The notes: a model not told the origin generated them from the letters alone. A stretch of 64,000 nt of DNA from Pochonia chlamydosporia 170 (GCF_001653235.2 NC_035792.1:3100001-3164000), one strand, 5' to 3'. Numbered from the stretch's first letter, positions 24,586 through 37,155 are shown. Translations and numbers: made by a program.

Positions 24586-25745
24586 CCCCGGATTGCTGGC
24601 AAAGCCGAGAGTCCCTGGCATGCTCGAACCGCTCAAGCCATGTTTGGGACCGATTAGGAATTTCGTGTCAAGTATTACATTCTACCAAGAACGATATTTT
24701 CCTAGCGATAGTTGCCAATGCTAGGTCCGTTCTTCAAGCTAAGCATAAGGCTTACTACACAATGACTCAACCCACTGCTGCCGTTATCTCGGTTTGGCAT
24801 GAATGATGGCACACATAGCCGGGTGAGATTGCCGGTAAGTTCCCCAATGTAGTCAGAGCATGAGATACGCAAGTAACGGCAGAGACAGCCAAGTTGCGGC
24901 TGCGCGGCAGTATAGGTAGATTTTCGAGGCAGCAGAGAATTGTATTTTGGTTGAATGTTGAACAGAGGTTCACTTACATGTCCTTGCTGAAGCACTTTGG
25001 CAGCGCTTTAGCCCAGACAAATCAGCCAGATAGAGTCCCTTACGTCGATCAATCAGTCGACTAATCGATATTCTAGAAATTTTCAGCAATAGTTTCGGGT
25101 GACTGTTAGACACGATAGCCTCAGGCGGTAAAATTTTGCTCACTTAGTTGCTCAAAATCCCAGTGTGTCAAGCATGACGATATAACTGCTGGCCTTGAGC
25201 TGATGCAGAACCCCGGCTGCACAAAGCCGCAAAACGCTAGAATTGCTTATCTTGGAGTCCCACTTGGCCTCTAATTTGCCGCGTGGCACTTGACATTTTC
25301 AATGTGAGTATAATGTACCGGTACTGCATACTGTGCTCCAGAAAAGCGACATGCGGTCCTTCCAAAGCCGTTGGCGTGGGCTCCCAACAAGACATGGGCC
25401 GATAACCGTGAACGTTCCTTTGAGCATGTGAAATGCCGTCAGTAACATCGAATTCCGAGCCCGTTTCAATGTTACAAAGCCGATAGCAATGGTATCTCGG
25501 GAGCCGCTCCTGTGGAACTTGTGCTAGATACCTACCTACGGACCTAGATAGGGATATGTGGCAGCAAGGGACGATAGCTGACATTACAGACAACAAGTGA
25601 CTGTCATTGCCTGTATGTGGAGTACGAATCTCAAAGTGCAGAAGCACTTCTCAAACGTCTGATTCTCCTTTCGTGTCTTCAATGAGGATCAAACTGCGTG
25701 TGCGTGGCGTGCGACCTGGCGGGTTGAAGAGAACGTGAGCTTGAC

Positions 25746-25772
25746 AGCTCCTCAAAGCTCCTCAAAGCTCCT
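25746..25772. repeat. 10-bp tandem repeat (AGCTCCTCAA)
   Basis: Two perfect copies and a partial third, immediately followed at 25777-25792 by a 16-mer identical to part of the palindrome at 4585-4605. Confidence 0.9.
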
Positions 25773-28700
25773 GAACTGTCAACATTGAATGTGCCTGTCC
25801 AACTGCTGGCGAACAGAGTGCGTCTCTGGCGAAGCTTAAAGTTAATTGATTGGTGCCTTTCAGGGCATCTAAAGTGCAGGACCGCCACGGATCAAGCCGC
25901 GTGCCCCCACTGTGGCGCCTATTGTGGGAACCAAGCTGCCCATGTCTGGTTCATGCTGGGATTGATCCTGCGTGATGAGAGCTCATCGTCAATCATGCAA
26001 TGCAGTTTTTCGTTTGCCATTGTCAAGTTGCTTTGTGCAACCCCGGTGGCTGGGTTCAGACATTGCTCATCCTCCTGTCTGCAGCTAACTCGACATGTAG
26101 CCGTCAACTTGGTTCGAGGCTGACGGCAGTGACAGAAATACGCGTATCCATTCTCAGAGCCTGACTGAGCCGCGGCAGGGCCAAGGTCCACGATGAATGA
26201 AAACGTGGATTTGACGAGCAAGGGGTACGTCATCGACTCTTGTCGCATCATCGGGATTGAATCCGCACCTAAGTTGAGCAGTTGCCACGACTATCGTCTA
26301 ATGTCCATCACAAGCAAGGGAGAGAAATTGGCAAAATGTCAATCATCTCAATGTCAAGCCACGAGGCGGCAAGGTAGGGGATTGCAAACAAACAAGCTTT
26401 GGATCTGCCCACACTAATTCAACTTGTGAATAGGGGTAATCTGCCATGACTGGCTGTAGTATTTCCCGCATGCAGGCCAAGTGAACGCTGATTGCTAATG
26501 ATGATCGGACATAGTGGAGGACATATCTGCCATGCTTAACCAGGGGGGTTGGATAGCTCCCATAGCGTTATGCGTCCAGCCTCCAGCATCTCAAAAACAT
26601 GCACAACTTTCCTCAGCAAATAACCAAGGAAATCTGGAATATTTAGAAGGTTACATGAACCTCTGTGGAGCCAATTCGGCGTTGCTCCTTCAAGGTTGGC
26701 CCGAACGTTGCTCTGGATTTTCGCAAGGGTGGACAGCGAAATTCGAACCAGAAATCCCCCCCCAGCTTGTGGTTGATGTATCAGCGCGACACGCTGTCTG
26801 TCCTGAACAGAATATATAGCGTATGGGACTGCTTCTTCCCAGGGGCCAAAAAACCCTCCTCGGGAGATGCGTGTTGTTTGTTCATCCGTGGATTTACTGC
26901 GTCAGGTACGGTTGTGCTGGATACAGTTGAACGCTGCGAAATACGGATAGCTTTCCCACTTCCATGTCCTGCTGGTAGCGATTGCACCAAAAAAGGATGT
27001 AGAACTGAGTCTTTTTGCCTGGAGAGCTCACCTTTGCTGCTCGAAATCGTTGCATGCAACCTCGGACTCACGCCTGGCCACAACCGGCTGGTCATGGCGT
27101 GCCAAAGGGTTTGTGCCTGCATGTGTCAGCGGCATTTGTCCCAATGCACCAAACAAGCTGCATATTGCTTGATGCAGTAGACACATCTCGCTCACAGCCT
27201 CATTGGGTGTTGCAAGAATTCGTAAGATTTGCTGAGAATGCTGCCAGCGCCATTATCTTGTTTCAACAGATCAACGCCAAACATCGGGTACTTGAACATG
27301 ATGCAACATCTTGAGCTGGCTGTGCGGAGAAGCAAGTGCTTCTGAACGGGAGTCTATAAAGATGTCTTGCTTGATACTGTGTCCTGGGCTCCAATGATCC
27401 CAACTGGCGATACATTTTCACAACGTGTACCGAGTACTCGTTGGGGACTGGAGCCATTAGTACGGATAACAATGCCATTGTCTGTATGCCGAGCCCGCAA
27501 TGACATCTCTAGGTACCTAGGTAGTGGAAGTGGCCAACGAACATCTCATGGCTCCATGGTGGATGCTGTATTATTGGAAGCGAGTTATAGTTCTTGTTGG
27601 CCAGCATTTCGTTGTTATTAGACATCCAAATTAGGACCAAAAATCCTGCTCAGAAGCCCTGGTCCGGACTTTGACAGGGGAGATTGGTCTCTACTAGATT
27701 GAGGCTGTGCATCCGAGAGCCATCATGCAGTAAAATGGCAGTATCTGCTCGGGTGAGCCGGAGGCACCACAATCTTCAAAGAGAAGCCAAACCTGGGCGC
27801 AAAAAGGTCAACGGCACAGGGAGTCCCAGAGCTTGACGGACGGGTCGAGTTGCGTGGAGTGATGTCTGATGGCGTGGGTGACATTGAAACGGCCTTTTAG
27901 CATGGTTATCATCACGAGCTTTTGTGCATGTACTGCCCGTAACATGGAAGGCTTATCCACTCACATACTCCGTACTCCGCTCTCCATACAACAGATCACA
28001 TTTTGCTGCTCACATTGAGTCGCCTGTCATATGAATCCTGTCAGTCTGTGGCTTGGCTTGTCAGGGGTTAGGTTGACACCAGGCACCAGGCAAGCGGATA
28101 TCGGAATCGGATTTGACCTTCTGGCATGGAATGATTCATGGCGAGGTCCGTTGGTGATAATGTGCAAAGGAAGGAGGATGAATGCAAGGTTTGAAGATTT
28201 GGAATAGATTAATAAGAGTCAATTGAATTGTATCAGATGCGCATTGTCATGACAGCGCCATCTCCCAATCACGGTCGTTCCTGCCCGTTTCTTTGCATCG
28301 ATCCTGGGACCAGACAACCAACTCGACCCTTCGACGCATTGCTCAGGCAGGTGCTTGCTATCAATTAGGCCAAAATTGCCTCGGAAGGAGGCATGGACCA
28401 GACCAGACAGATCTTGGAAGTCCTGACTCCTGAGGTCTGGTCCGAATAACACTATGACGACCACGTCCATAGTAGATGCTCGTATTAACCTGTGTCTTTC
28501 CAGCCTTGCCCTGCAGCTGGCCCATCCACTTGCCCAAAGGGTCATTTAGCCAAAGTCCGGAGTCGAGTCTGGTCGAATGTGGTTTCCTACCAAGTAAACT
28601 CTTTCTCGAGCCGCGTATGCAAATTGTTCCCTTTCTTTTTCACTCTTTCTCTCCGACATCTCCTTCCATCACCACAGTCACAATCAGTACAGTGGTTCCC

Positions 28701-29512
28701 TCACACCGACGCAGGCCTGACCGACAGGCATCCTTCGAGACCCCCGAAGCGAACCAAACGAGCCCAATAGCCAACAGGTGTCACGACAACCAGAGGCCAA
28801 GTCTGGTTCAAGAGTTGGGAGCTGAGCCGAAGCTCTAGAAGCACCAATTGCACTTCGCTGCTCCTCGTTGCTCCACGCCCCACGCCTCGTCCGGCATTCC
28901 GAATCGCGGTCACTTGTCAATGTCCATGCCACAGTCACCGATACGGTCAATTCATCACGTCGTGGCTTGGTGAATGCCAATTTGGGCGTAAGAGGTGGCT
29001 GTCTATAATTTTTTGAGCAGTGTATTGTTTACGGTGAGTGCAGTTTTGAGAGGTTGCAGGCACACAACACGATATCCTCTTCTTCATGCACCAAGCAAAG
29101 TATGCCGGCGCCCAATCTTCTCTTGAAGTCCCTTCAAGGCTTGTTGTGCCCAAATACCTGCTTGAGGGCCTGCCACTAGCAGCCGTCATTACTCATACCC
29201 CTACCACTTCCTTGGACAAGGAAATACCACACCTTGCTACAGTTGTCAATACGGTGCATCTACTCCACCGCAGCTCAGTTGGCCCTAGGGGGCGAGGCTT
29301 GGCAGAGACATGCGAAGTACTGAGTATTCTGAGCGAATGCTATCGGTTTGCAATCAATGGGCCGTTCGACCCCTTTTGGTCGAGAATTCTCAGAGTTCAG
29401 TCAGGGTTGAGGAACTCTGAGCTTATCAGCATTGTGTTTTACAACCATGGACTCCGCACTTAGCCTCAGGTTATTCAGTTGCAGGTGTGGGTGCTGGTCT
29501 GACTGGGCCGTG

Positions 29513-29541
29513 TTTTTTTTTTTTTTTTTTTTTTTTTTTTT
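29513..29541. repeat. 29-nt T tract (A tail on minus strand)
   Basis: An uninterrupted run of 29 T. On the minus strand it would be a poly(A) tail, as left by a retroposed sequence whose body would lie at higher coordinates. No reverse transcriptase or other element remnant is visible beside it, so a slippage-expanded homopolymer is equally likely. Confidence 0.9.
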
Positions 29542-30732
29542 CATGGTCTCTCCTGTTTGCCCTTCCTTGTGTCGCGCCACATCCCTTAGTCGTCACCTGG
29601 GACCACCGCACTGAATGCTAACTGGACGTTTGGTTAGAGCCGGACTGAACTTTGTTCACTTCCCCCCCATCCCTGTGCCTGGGCGCCGCTTTGTTCAAAT
29701 TGACTGAAGGGAAGGGCGCTGTGCTCTCCCTACAGTTGTTCGGGTTGAAAGCCCATTGGGTCACGTAAGTTGCGTTTTCAGGGCCAGTCGACCAGAGATT
29801 TGAAGCTCCTGGTTCCTGTCTTTGCACGCGGCCACACGTTTGTCTGGGGTCTGACGATACTTCACCAGAGCATTTGAATTGTCTCTGAGGAGCACCAGAC
29901 TGTACGTCCGTACGGACTAAGTTAGTTCCAGTTGGAAGGAACGCCGGAAGAAGTACCTCTGTTTTGACGCGTTATCCGGTGGCGCATCAAGTACCGGGTA
30001 CCTGCCGGACCCTGGAGGCCGGGTCTCACCTTGAACCTTTGCGGCATTGCCATTTTTGCGACCAGACGACTCTTGTCTTCCAAGGACCGGACCGGACAGA
30101 ACAAAAATCAAACCTTCGAAGTGGGACGGTTGCTTGCTTCCACTGGAAACAGTCACAGCCAGAACTTTTGAAGGTATCGGTACCCATTGCAGGTACGTAC
30201 CAGTCGCCACTAGCTGCTAAAGTTGGAAAGGGTTGCACCGCTTTCGGCGCCATTGCTTGTACCTTGACTTACACGCACCACACAGGCCGCAGCAATTTTT
30301 TCCTTCGACGGTCTCAATTGCAGCTTCTGTTGTCGGGCTCGTCGCTGGTCCGTTGTCTGGGTTGCTTGCTTGTGCATTCTGCATAAGCTCTGTTGCCCAG
30401 ACTCTGGCAGGATTTTCGTTCGAAGCTCGTTTTCATCGACTTTTTGTTTCTTTCTGGCGACACGTTCTTCCGTCGTTGCCGGTGCCCCCTCCTCTCTCTC
30501 TCTTTTTTTTTGATTATTTCTCTCTCCCTTCCTCGCCTGTGGTTTTCATCTCCATTTATTCAGCGGATCCCACGAGGCAGCCAAGGCCCACGTTCTCGAT
30601 TCGACGCCGTCCTTTTCACCAGCGGAAGTGGCATTGGCTGGCACACCACGACTGGAGGTTTTACAGGTCTGGTCCCAGCTCATCACAGCACAGGAACTGA
30701 CCTGGTCTGGTCTGCCCCCGGTGCTTGCTTGA

Positions 30733-30762
30733 GTGCGTGTACGTGCGTGCGTACGTGCGTGT
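30733..30762. repeat. GTGCGT/GTAC alternating purine-pyrimidine run
   Basis: A run of GTGCGTGTACGTGCGTGCGT-type sequence, a potential Z-DNA-forming stretch in the pyrimidine-rich region upstream of the KPR-like gene. Confidence 0.75.
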
Positions 30763-31454
30763 GCTCGCGGCTGCGCTTGCGTGCCCAGCCTGACAAGGTT
30801 CATCTTCTTGTCCTACAAACCCCAGATAATTTCCCACGCCCGTCCCGTCCACTACCATCTCTCACGTCCCACCGCCACTGGCACCTTCGTCTTTTAGTCG
30901 TCACACATTTGCTGGTCCATCCTCTCGTTCCTCAGCGCGCCGCGTCGTTACTGAAACTGGCCCCTGGACCTGGCCAGCCGTCAGTCCGAGCTTTTGCATT
31001 TGCTGTCAAGTCGTCTTCGTCGTCGCTCATTCATTCATCCATCGCTGATCGCACGCCCTGAGTCTGTGGTTGTCATCGCTGCCCACTCCTGACGATCCGG
31101 CTTCCGCCAACTCTCTGGCATTTTCGCGGGTCCCGTCTCGACACGCCCCTCTCTCGCTCGCGCTCTCTCGCTTTTGCGTGCCGACTTTCTAATCTGTCCC
31201 CCCTCCATCGACTTCAGCTCGACAGGTCTCACCTGTTTCCGGTCGCAATTTACACGCCCATCGACCCGTTTCACAACACGCTTTACCCATAGTTGCTCGA
31301 ACCCGGCATCTCTCACCATCGCAAAAAGCCTGTCTCCAGGCTTCACCTCGTGGGACAGGTTGACCAGGGCCATCGCAACAACCCGCTCGCTGCAACGCTA
31401 CGATTTCGATCTTGTCAGGTTCACTAATCCCCATTGGGGGCCACAGTAGAAACC

Positions 31455-34321
31455 ATGGCACCCATACATCCCCGGCTCAGGATTCTTTCAGGTATGCTGT
31501 CCCACCTCTCGTCATTGTCGTGCACTCTGTGCACGCTATCAGTCGACTCGTCCCCGTTGGTCTCGTTGGCGCCTGAAAAATGCTGCCCTGTCGCGCTGGT
31601 CCAGCATTTTTAGGTCCGCTATTCATCATTGCCCATCGTTTGGTCGTCTTTTCCGGCCCTGCCGCCCATTTCCCCATTCCTTCATCCGCATCCTCATTCG
31701 TTTTTCCTTCTTATTGTTATTCCCTTTCCACCAGCCGCTCGTTTCTTCCAATTCATTAGAGAAGGCTGTTGGCTTAGCGGATTTTTCTTGCTTCCATTCG
31801 AGATGGGCGACAGCCAGCTAATGAATATATGCTCAGTTGGCGGCAATCCCGTCTCTGCCTTCTTATCATGGAGGCTACAGGCTACTAACGCCTGCGACGT
31901 GACCTTGGTGTGGAAATCAGGATACGAACATGTTGCTCAATACGGCATCTCATTCAAGTACGTTGTCAATCGCCATTGATCTTGGCGAGAAAGAAAGGCA
32001 ATTTTCAGATGGAAACTAATCCCAGCGTTTTACAGATCACCTGTTTTTGGCAACGAACGATTTAAGCCTCGCCATGGTATGATGATGTTTTTGACATGAG
32101 CGCATTGTCGAGTTGTCTTACTTCTTACAAATCAGTAACTAACTTTGTAATTACCTCGTGTTGCAGTTGTTCGGAATCCAGAAGACGCCGCTCATGCTCG
32201 AGAGGGTCCATTCGATTATGTTGTATTGTGCGTCAAGGCACTTCCCGATGTCTACGACCTCGCTGCCGTTATCGATTCCGTTGTCACACCTCAACACACA
32301 TGCATACTTGTCAATACAACTCACACATTAGGAGTGGAAGCAGCGCTGGAAGAACGATTCCCTACAAATGTGGTCCTGTCGCTTGTTTCTGGTGCAGAGC
32401 TTACACAGCTTGGACAGAGCGAATTTGAACACAAGGGCTCAACAGAAGTATGGGTTGGACCTGCCAATAGAAACAGCAACATACCCCAAGCGATCCAAGA
32501 AGACATGGCTCAGGCATTGGCCATGACCTTGAGTACCGGTCAAGTGGATTGCAAGGTCTCCTCGAATATTCGCCAACAGCAATATGAGAGAGTAATTGGG
32601 TAAGACTCTACAAACAGCCCCGACTCACCGCCCTTGTCCCCAATGCGCTTAGAGCTAACTGAGCGCCTAAATCTAGCCCAATTGCCTTTCACCCTGTCTC
32701 TGTTCTCTTTGACACGCCGAATCACGGGGCCTTACTAGAGAAGGTTGGAGTTAGAGACATGATTTCCGATGTCATTGATGAGCTGTTGCGCCTAGCTGAT
32801 GCAAACGGCTGCAAGCTCGCCCCAGACTTCAAGCAACGGACAATGGATGAAATGACGAAGCCCAATTTACCCGAGAGCATTATGTGGCAAGATTACATGG
32901 CAAGGCGACCCATGGAAATTGAAACATATCTAGGTTCTCCCGTCAAACTAGCTCGCGATTCCCAGGTGCCAGTTCCTCGGATAGAGACTTTATACGCCGT
33001 CCTCCACAACCTCAACATTGTAAACCGGTCTAGGCCCAAGCCCGGCGAAGGGCCTCCAACAAGCATGATGCCCCCCAGCTCACCCATTTCTTCTCCACAG
33101 TCTCGATCCGTTTCTCAGGCGGGTCATCGCCCAATGATGGGTGGTATGCCAAATGGAAATGGCATGCCACCGCGACAACCTCGACCCAGAAACTCTTCAA
33201 ATTTCGGGCCTCCAGGTATGCGACGACCGCCTCAGATGAATGGTGGTCCGCCAAACGGTTACCCTCGTCCTCCACCGTCAATGAACGGTGGCTCACGAGC
33301 ACCATCACGACGCGGTTCTATGGACGGCAATGACCTCGAAGAGTTCTCGCATTTAGTTCTCTACGACGACATACCAGAGGGACAAGAACCAGCATTTGGT
33401 GGAGATTCAGATCTAGTTTTGCGAGAGCGGGAGCTCCAGCTTCGCCAGCGGGAGCTTGCCCTGCGAGAGCAAGAAATGAGAATGAGACGTGGCCCTCCTC
33501 CTGGTCCTCGCCGGGGACCCCATCCCATGCGCAACAGCCAACAAGTATTCGATGACGATGACGACGACGACGATTTCTTCGACCCAATGGCGTCAACTGG
33601 AGCACCAACCATCGACCCTGATAACTTTGACATGATGAGTGTAACGTCGAGGAAGAATCGTAAGGCGTCTAGCCAGTCTGCGTCCCAGTTTCGCAGAAAC
33701 CCGGACGATGGCCCGCCGCCTTCTCGAGGAAGTCGATTCCGCCCTAGTTTCGGACGAAACCGTACCAGCCAGGTTAACCACCTCCCTTCGATGAATGACA
33801 ACATTTTAGACGACCCTATGTTAGCCTTTACATCGAATCGATACGGCGCAGTTGACAGGGGCACCATGGGTGGAAGCTCTCGTGCCAACTCGCTGACAGC
33901 TTCAAGGTTAGAAGACATCCCGTACGGACCAGCACCAGGTGGTCCGCCAGGAATGAATGGTGCATACCCACGTCGCGCAAGTCAATCGCCTGGCAACCCG
34001 TATGGTCCACCACCTATGCGGGGCGGTCGTCCTTCGCCCCCCAACGGCTACGCACCTTCGATGAACGGACGGCCCTCGCCACCAGACGGGGTGCGACAAC
34101 CTGTTCCTCGCTACCCGCCGGGGCAAGGCAATTCAATAGCTCCCCAGCAGGTAGAGCAGCATATAGGGGTGAGCGCCCTCCATCCACCTAAGCCAAGAAA
34201 TGTTCGTAGTCTGACGGGTAGTGCGAGCGCCAGCGTGGGCAGTGGTGAAGTCGACTCGGAGCAATCTGCACATAGCAGTCAGAGCAGCTTCCAGAACGCG
34301 ACGTCGATCGGAGTCCGTTAA
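31455..34321 (+). CDS. Ketopantoate-reductase-like protein with long disordered C-terminal tail
   Basis: join(31455..31491,31837..31957,32036..32076,32167..32599,32677..34321), 758 aa. I chose the ATG at 31455 (context AAACCATGG) because splicing over a 345-nt intron restores the Rossmann strand RLRILSVGGNPVSAFL (residues 7-22); the downstream ATG at 31803 would break it. Residues to about 335 resemble PanE/ApbA ketopantoate reductase: FDYVVLCVKALPDV with the conserved Lys, and the C-domain ESIMWQDYMARRPMEIETYLGSPV. The remaining 420 residues are Pro/Gly/Asn/Met/Ser/Arg-rich and disordered, with an Arg/Glu-rich predicted coiled coil (RERELQLRQRELALREQEM) followed by a run of Asp. Classical KPR uses NADPH to make pantoate for CoA; with this tail a scaffold or regulatory role is as likely. 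Confidence 0.88.
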
Positions 34322-35983
34322 GCTTCGTTATCACCTCATCGCCATGTGACATGAACCGCGAAATCGCTCTCGACGATTCGGGTCCATCGGCATATGATGA
34401 GACGACGAACTATGTCGTACCAGCACATCGACAATTGTTTTAACAGCCATTCAGCGGCCACGCAATTCATTGCGTTATACGTCCTCGTCACACAACCGAG
34501 ACACAAGTAATGAAATCCTTATTTCTTTTTTCTTCTTCCTACTTGTACTTCACACGGCCTCAGCCAAACGAATAAAAACGAGACGACATGCGGTTTAGAG
34601 TCAATTTGGACTATTATTGGAACACCGGCGCGTTGATAGTATTTTTTGAGCGGACTTCACGAGTCCTCGTACATAAGTGTGGGCAACGTTTGAAACCAAA
34701 AGACACGAGAATGTTCTACCTTCAGGTAATATTGCATTGGGATCGGAATTCATGTTCTTGTTTGCGTCTAGCATATAATCAATTATCCAAATCTTCTGGC
34801 GAATTCAGTCCTTACCACATCAAGCATTCCTACGTCGGGACGTCGCCATGGAGCGAATCGACTCTTCGAGAACAAATCGAGCACAAGTCGATTACACACA
34901 CATTATCAGCGACACAACGGGGCAACTTTTGGAGAGGGAATTGTTGTATGTCATATTGGGGGATGCAATGATGAATTGAGTGGTGGCAACAAGCTTTGCA
35001 TTGCTTGTGAGACTTGCGATTCACGCACGATGGCGTGTATGACCATGCACATATCCACTGCTGTATCGGGTGATGGCATGTGAGGTCGTCAGGGGTCGTA
35101 CGGCGACATGTACGGTCCTTGTTTTGATCGGGTCTGGCAACAACAAATTTAGACGACGGCGGCGGGGTTGGTTCTTATTACACTATTGTTTTTTATTCCT
35201 CTTCCGTATTCCTTTGTGTTCGTTGTATGTGGCCTTGAGACGGATTATTCTTGTTCTTCTTTTCTTTTGTGATGGGACGGTTTACCGCGGATATTGGGCT
35301 TATTGACTGCCCTGCGGAGTACACGGCATTGGTTGAAGACGGAAAGTGAGCAGGAAGAAAAGCTTTGGGCAATTACTGCCCCGGACCTAATGAAATGGTT
35401 AGACGAGGAAGAGATCCTTCAAGCGGGGTCGGGACGCTTGAATAATAAGTAGTTGAACACAGCACAGGCATAGAAGAAAAGAAGCAGCGTTTCACGATGA
35501 CAAACTAGATGTCCAGTGCTTGTTGGTGGAACTAAGAGTGTGTGTGTGCATGTTAGGCTTCCCTCGTCACTCGGTTCGGAGATGAATGAGGTGATAGCAG
35601 GGATGATTCATAGCATTTAATTACTTTTCTGAACGGCACTTGGTGTTCGTCAGATTATATGTGTATGACATTTTGGATGTTCAATGTTAAACAGTGTCCG
35701 TTGTGCCGGCCCAACAATGAACATGGTCATCTCGCGAGGTCTGGGTCATCCAGTGTTAGCAAATCTAACTCTACTATCCGTGCAGTTTCCGTGGTTTGGG
35801 TTAGTAGCTGAATCTAGTCAGTCAATGGCGAGACGGTATTAATTTTTCTTCTAAACTATAGAGCTCTTCGATTCGAAGGCGTGTCTGCTCTGCTGCCAAT
35901 GGTCTAGTACGTCCGCACCAGAAACCCCAACTTCCCATTTCCCCAACTTATGCAGAACTAGCACAAGTGGACTAAATAAAGGC
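34322..35983. other. Intergenic, 3' flank of KPR-like gene
   Basis: No coding signal is seen; it is AT-rich with T runs near 34520-34550 and 35190-35270. It should hold the KPR 3' UTR. Confidence 0.5.
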
Positions 35984-36710
35984 TTACACTCTATTGAGGA
36001 GTCTGAACAACATATCAAGGTCCATGATACCTTGTGATTCCTTCCACTGTTGACTGAGCTGATATTCGTCGTCTGGCTCCGGCTCAACCATTTCAACTGG
36101 CTCGTCATAGTCGACCGGCATGACCTTTGCCTCTGTACGACCCGGAAACTCTTCAGATTTGTCCCACTAACTCTTTAACCACCCTTTAAAAGCTTTCGGC
36201 CACCAAAAGTGTGGTCGGGGAACCCAAAGCAGGAATTCGTTTGAGCGGGTGGCCCAATAACGATAACGCGAGCTGACGGGGCGTGTTGTGTTATAGCTTT
36301 TGAACTTGCAGTTAGGTCGGCTAAATGTCGAGGAATGGTCGAAATCGATCAACAGGGCTTGGGGATTGTGATTGCCACCTGTATCATCTAGAAGGATGTT
36401 CCTGGGGGCAAATTCTCTGTGTCTCACGCCGTGGAAGTTGATCTTGGTTTTGACTTCCATGGCTGTAGCGAGTATGTTGAAGCACTGTTGGGGGGAAAAG
36501 TCCATTAAACTTTTGCCCATTAATAAAAGATTGCATGCTACTGCTAGATATTAATTCTATAAGAATCATGCGTACGGGCCGTATGTCCTGATAGAGCCAT
36601 GTTAAATGTCTAGGAACCGTGATACCCGGGCACGAGAAGACATTAACGCCAGCTTTTCTTAAATCCTGGTAAGCTGACACTTGTAGAGGTTTCCAGAGAA
36701 AATGGGTCGC
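35984..36710 (-). pseudogene. Decayed fungal protein-kinase-like gene
   Basis: Read on the minus strand, one frame (about 36710-36520) gives a kinase-like N-lobe with QDLRKAGVNVF and RMILIELISSSSMQ. A second frame (about 36520-35984) continues with DFSPQQCFNILATAMEV, a catalytic-loop-like HREFAPRNILLDD and the metal-site-like LLIDFDHSS. The frame change near 36520 has no splice signals. An in-frame TAG (36167-36169) interrupts the C-terminal part, which then reads on as WDKSEEFPGRTEAKVMPVDY and ends at 35984. The catalytic-loop Asp (HRD or HGD in this family) reads Glu here. A 5' end is not found; the frame may begin at an acceptor at 36711. Two disabling lesions make this a pseudogene; sequencing error would have to hit twice. 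Confidence 0.6.
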
Positions 36711-37155
36711 CTGAATTACGCCCTACTGGTGCCATGCTGAATGTAATTGATTGACTTGAGTTGTATGCATCGGGGAAATAGGGAAATGACAGTGGTGTTG
36801 ATTTTGATGGAATATTGGCAGTCTATCGTGAGTCTTGACTACCCTACGGGTACGGAGTAAGAGATCTGAGATCGAAAACACCCACCAATCGCAAGGTCCC
36901 ACTTGGCCCCCACTTGGCAACTGCACCTGGCGCGAAGACGCGTTTAGTTGCACTGGGAGACAACCTTAGCGTACAACAGAGAACATGCTCGACCATATAA
37001 AAACGATTTTCCAAGATATCAGGACAGACCTATTGCCGCTTCGTCATCAAGCAAGGATCTAGGATCAAGAACCCGTGGATGGTGTGGTCTCACCGTGTCT
37101 CCAATCTTCACAACAACTCAGCAGACACCAACCTTAACCACCAGGATCAAACAAA
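36711..37155. other. Upstream region of hsk3
   Basis: Contains the hsk3 promoter and possibly the lost 5' part of the neighbouring pseudogene. No other feature is seen. Confidence 0.5.

Larger units (their letters stand above)
20376..31454. other. 11-kb gene-poor block
   Basis: I can support no protein gene here. Open frames stay below about 220 codons, overlap each other on both strands and show no domain. The block includes simple repeats (20814-20830, 24562-24585, 25746-25772, 30733-30762), a 29-nt T tract and a shared 16-mer at 25777. From about 30.3 kb the plus strand is strongly pyrimidine-rich and is most simply the promoter and leader of the KPR-like gene. Long noncoding RNAs or decayed mobile elements cannot be excluded. 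Confidence 0.5.

Noticed and set aside
26665..27180. 171-codon open frame in the gene-poor block
   Set aside because: No domain, no splice-linked continuation and an unusual Cys-rich composition; no evidence of a gene.
29355..29400. T-loop-like GTTCGACCCC followed by TTTT
   Set aside because: No A box or cloverleaf pairing upstream.
31803..31836. ATG at 31803 as the start of the KPR-like gene
   Set aside because: It loses the N-terminal half of the first Rossmann strand that the spliced model from 31455 provides.
32077..32166. C-box-like ATGATGA at the start of KPR intron 3, possible intronic snoRNA
   Set aside because: No D box (CTGA) near the intron end and no terminal stem.
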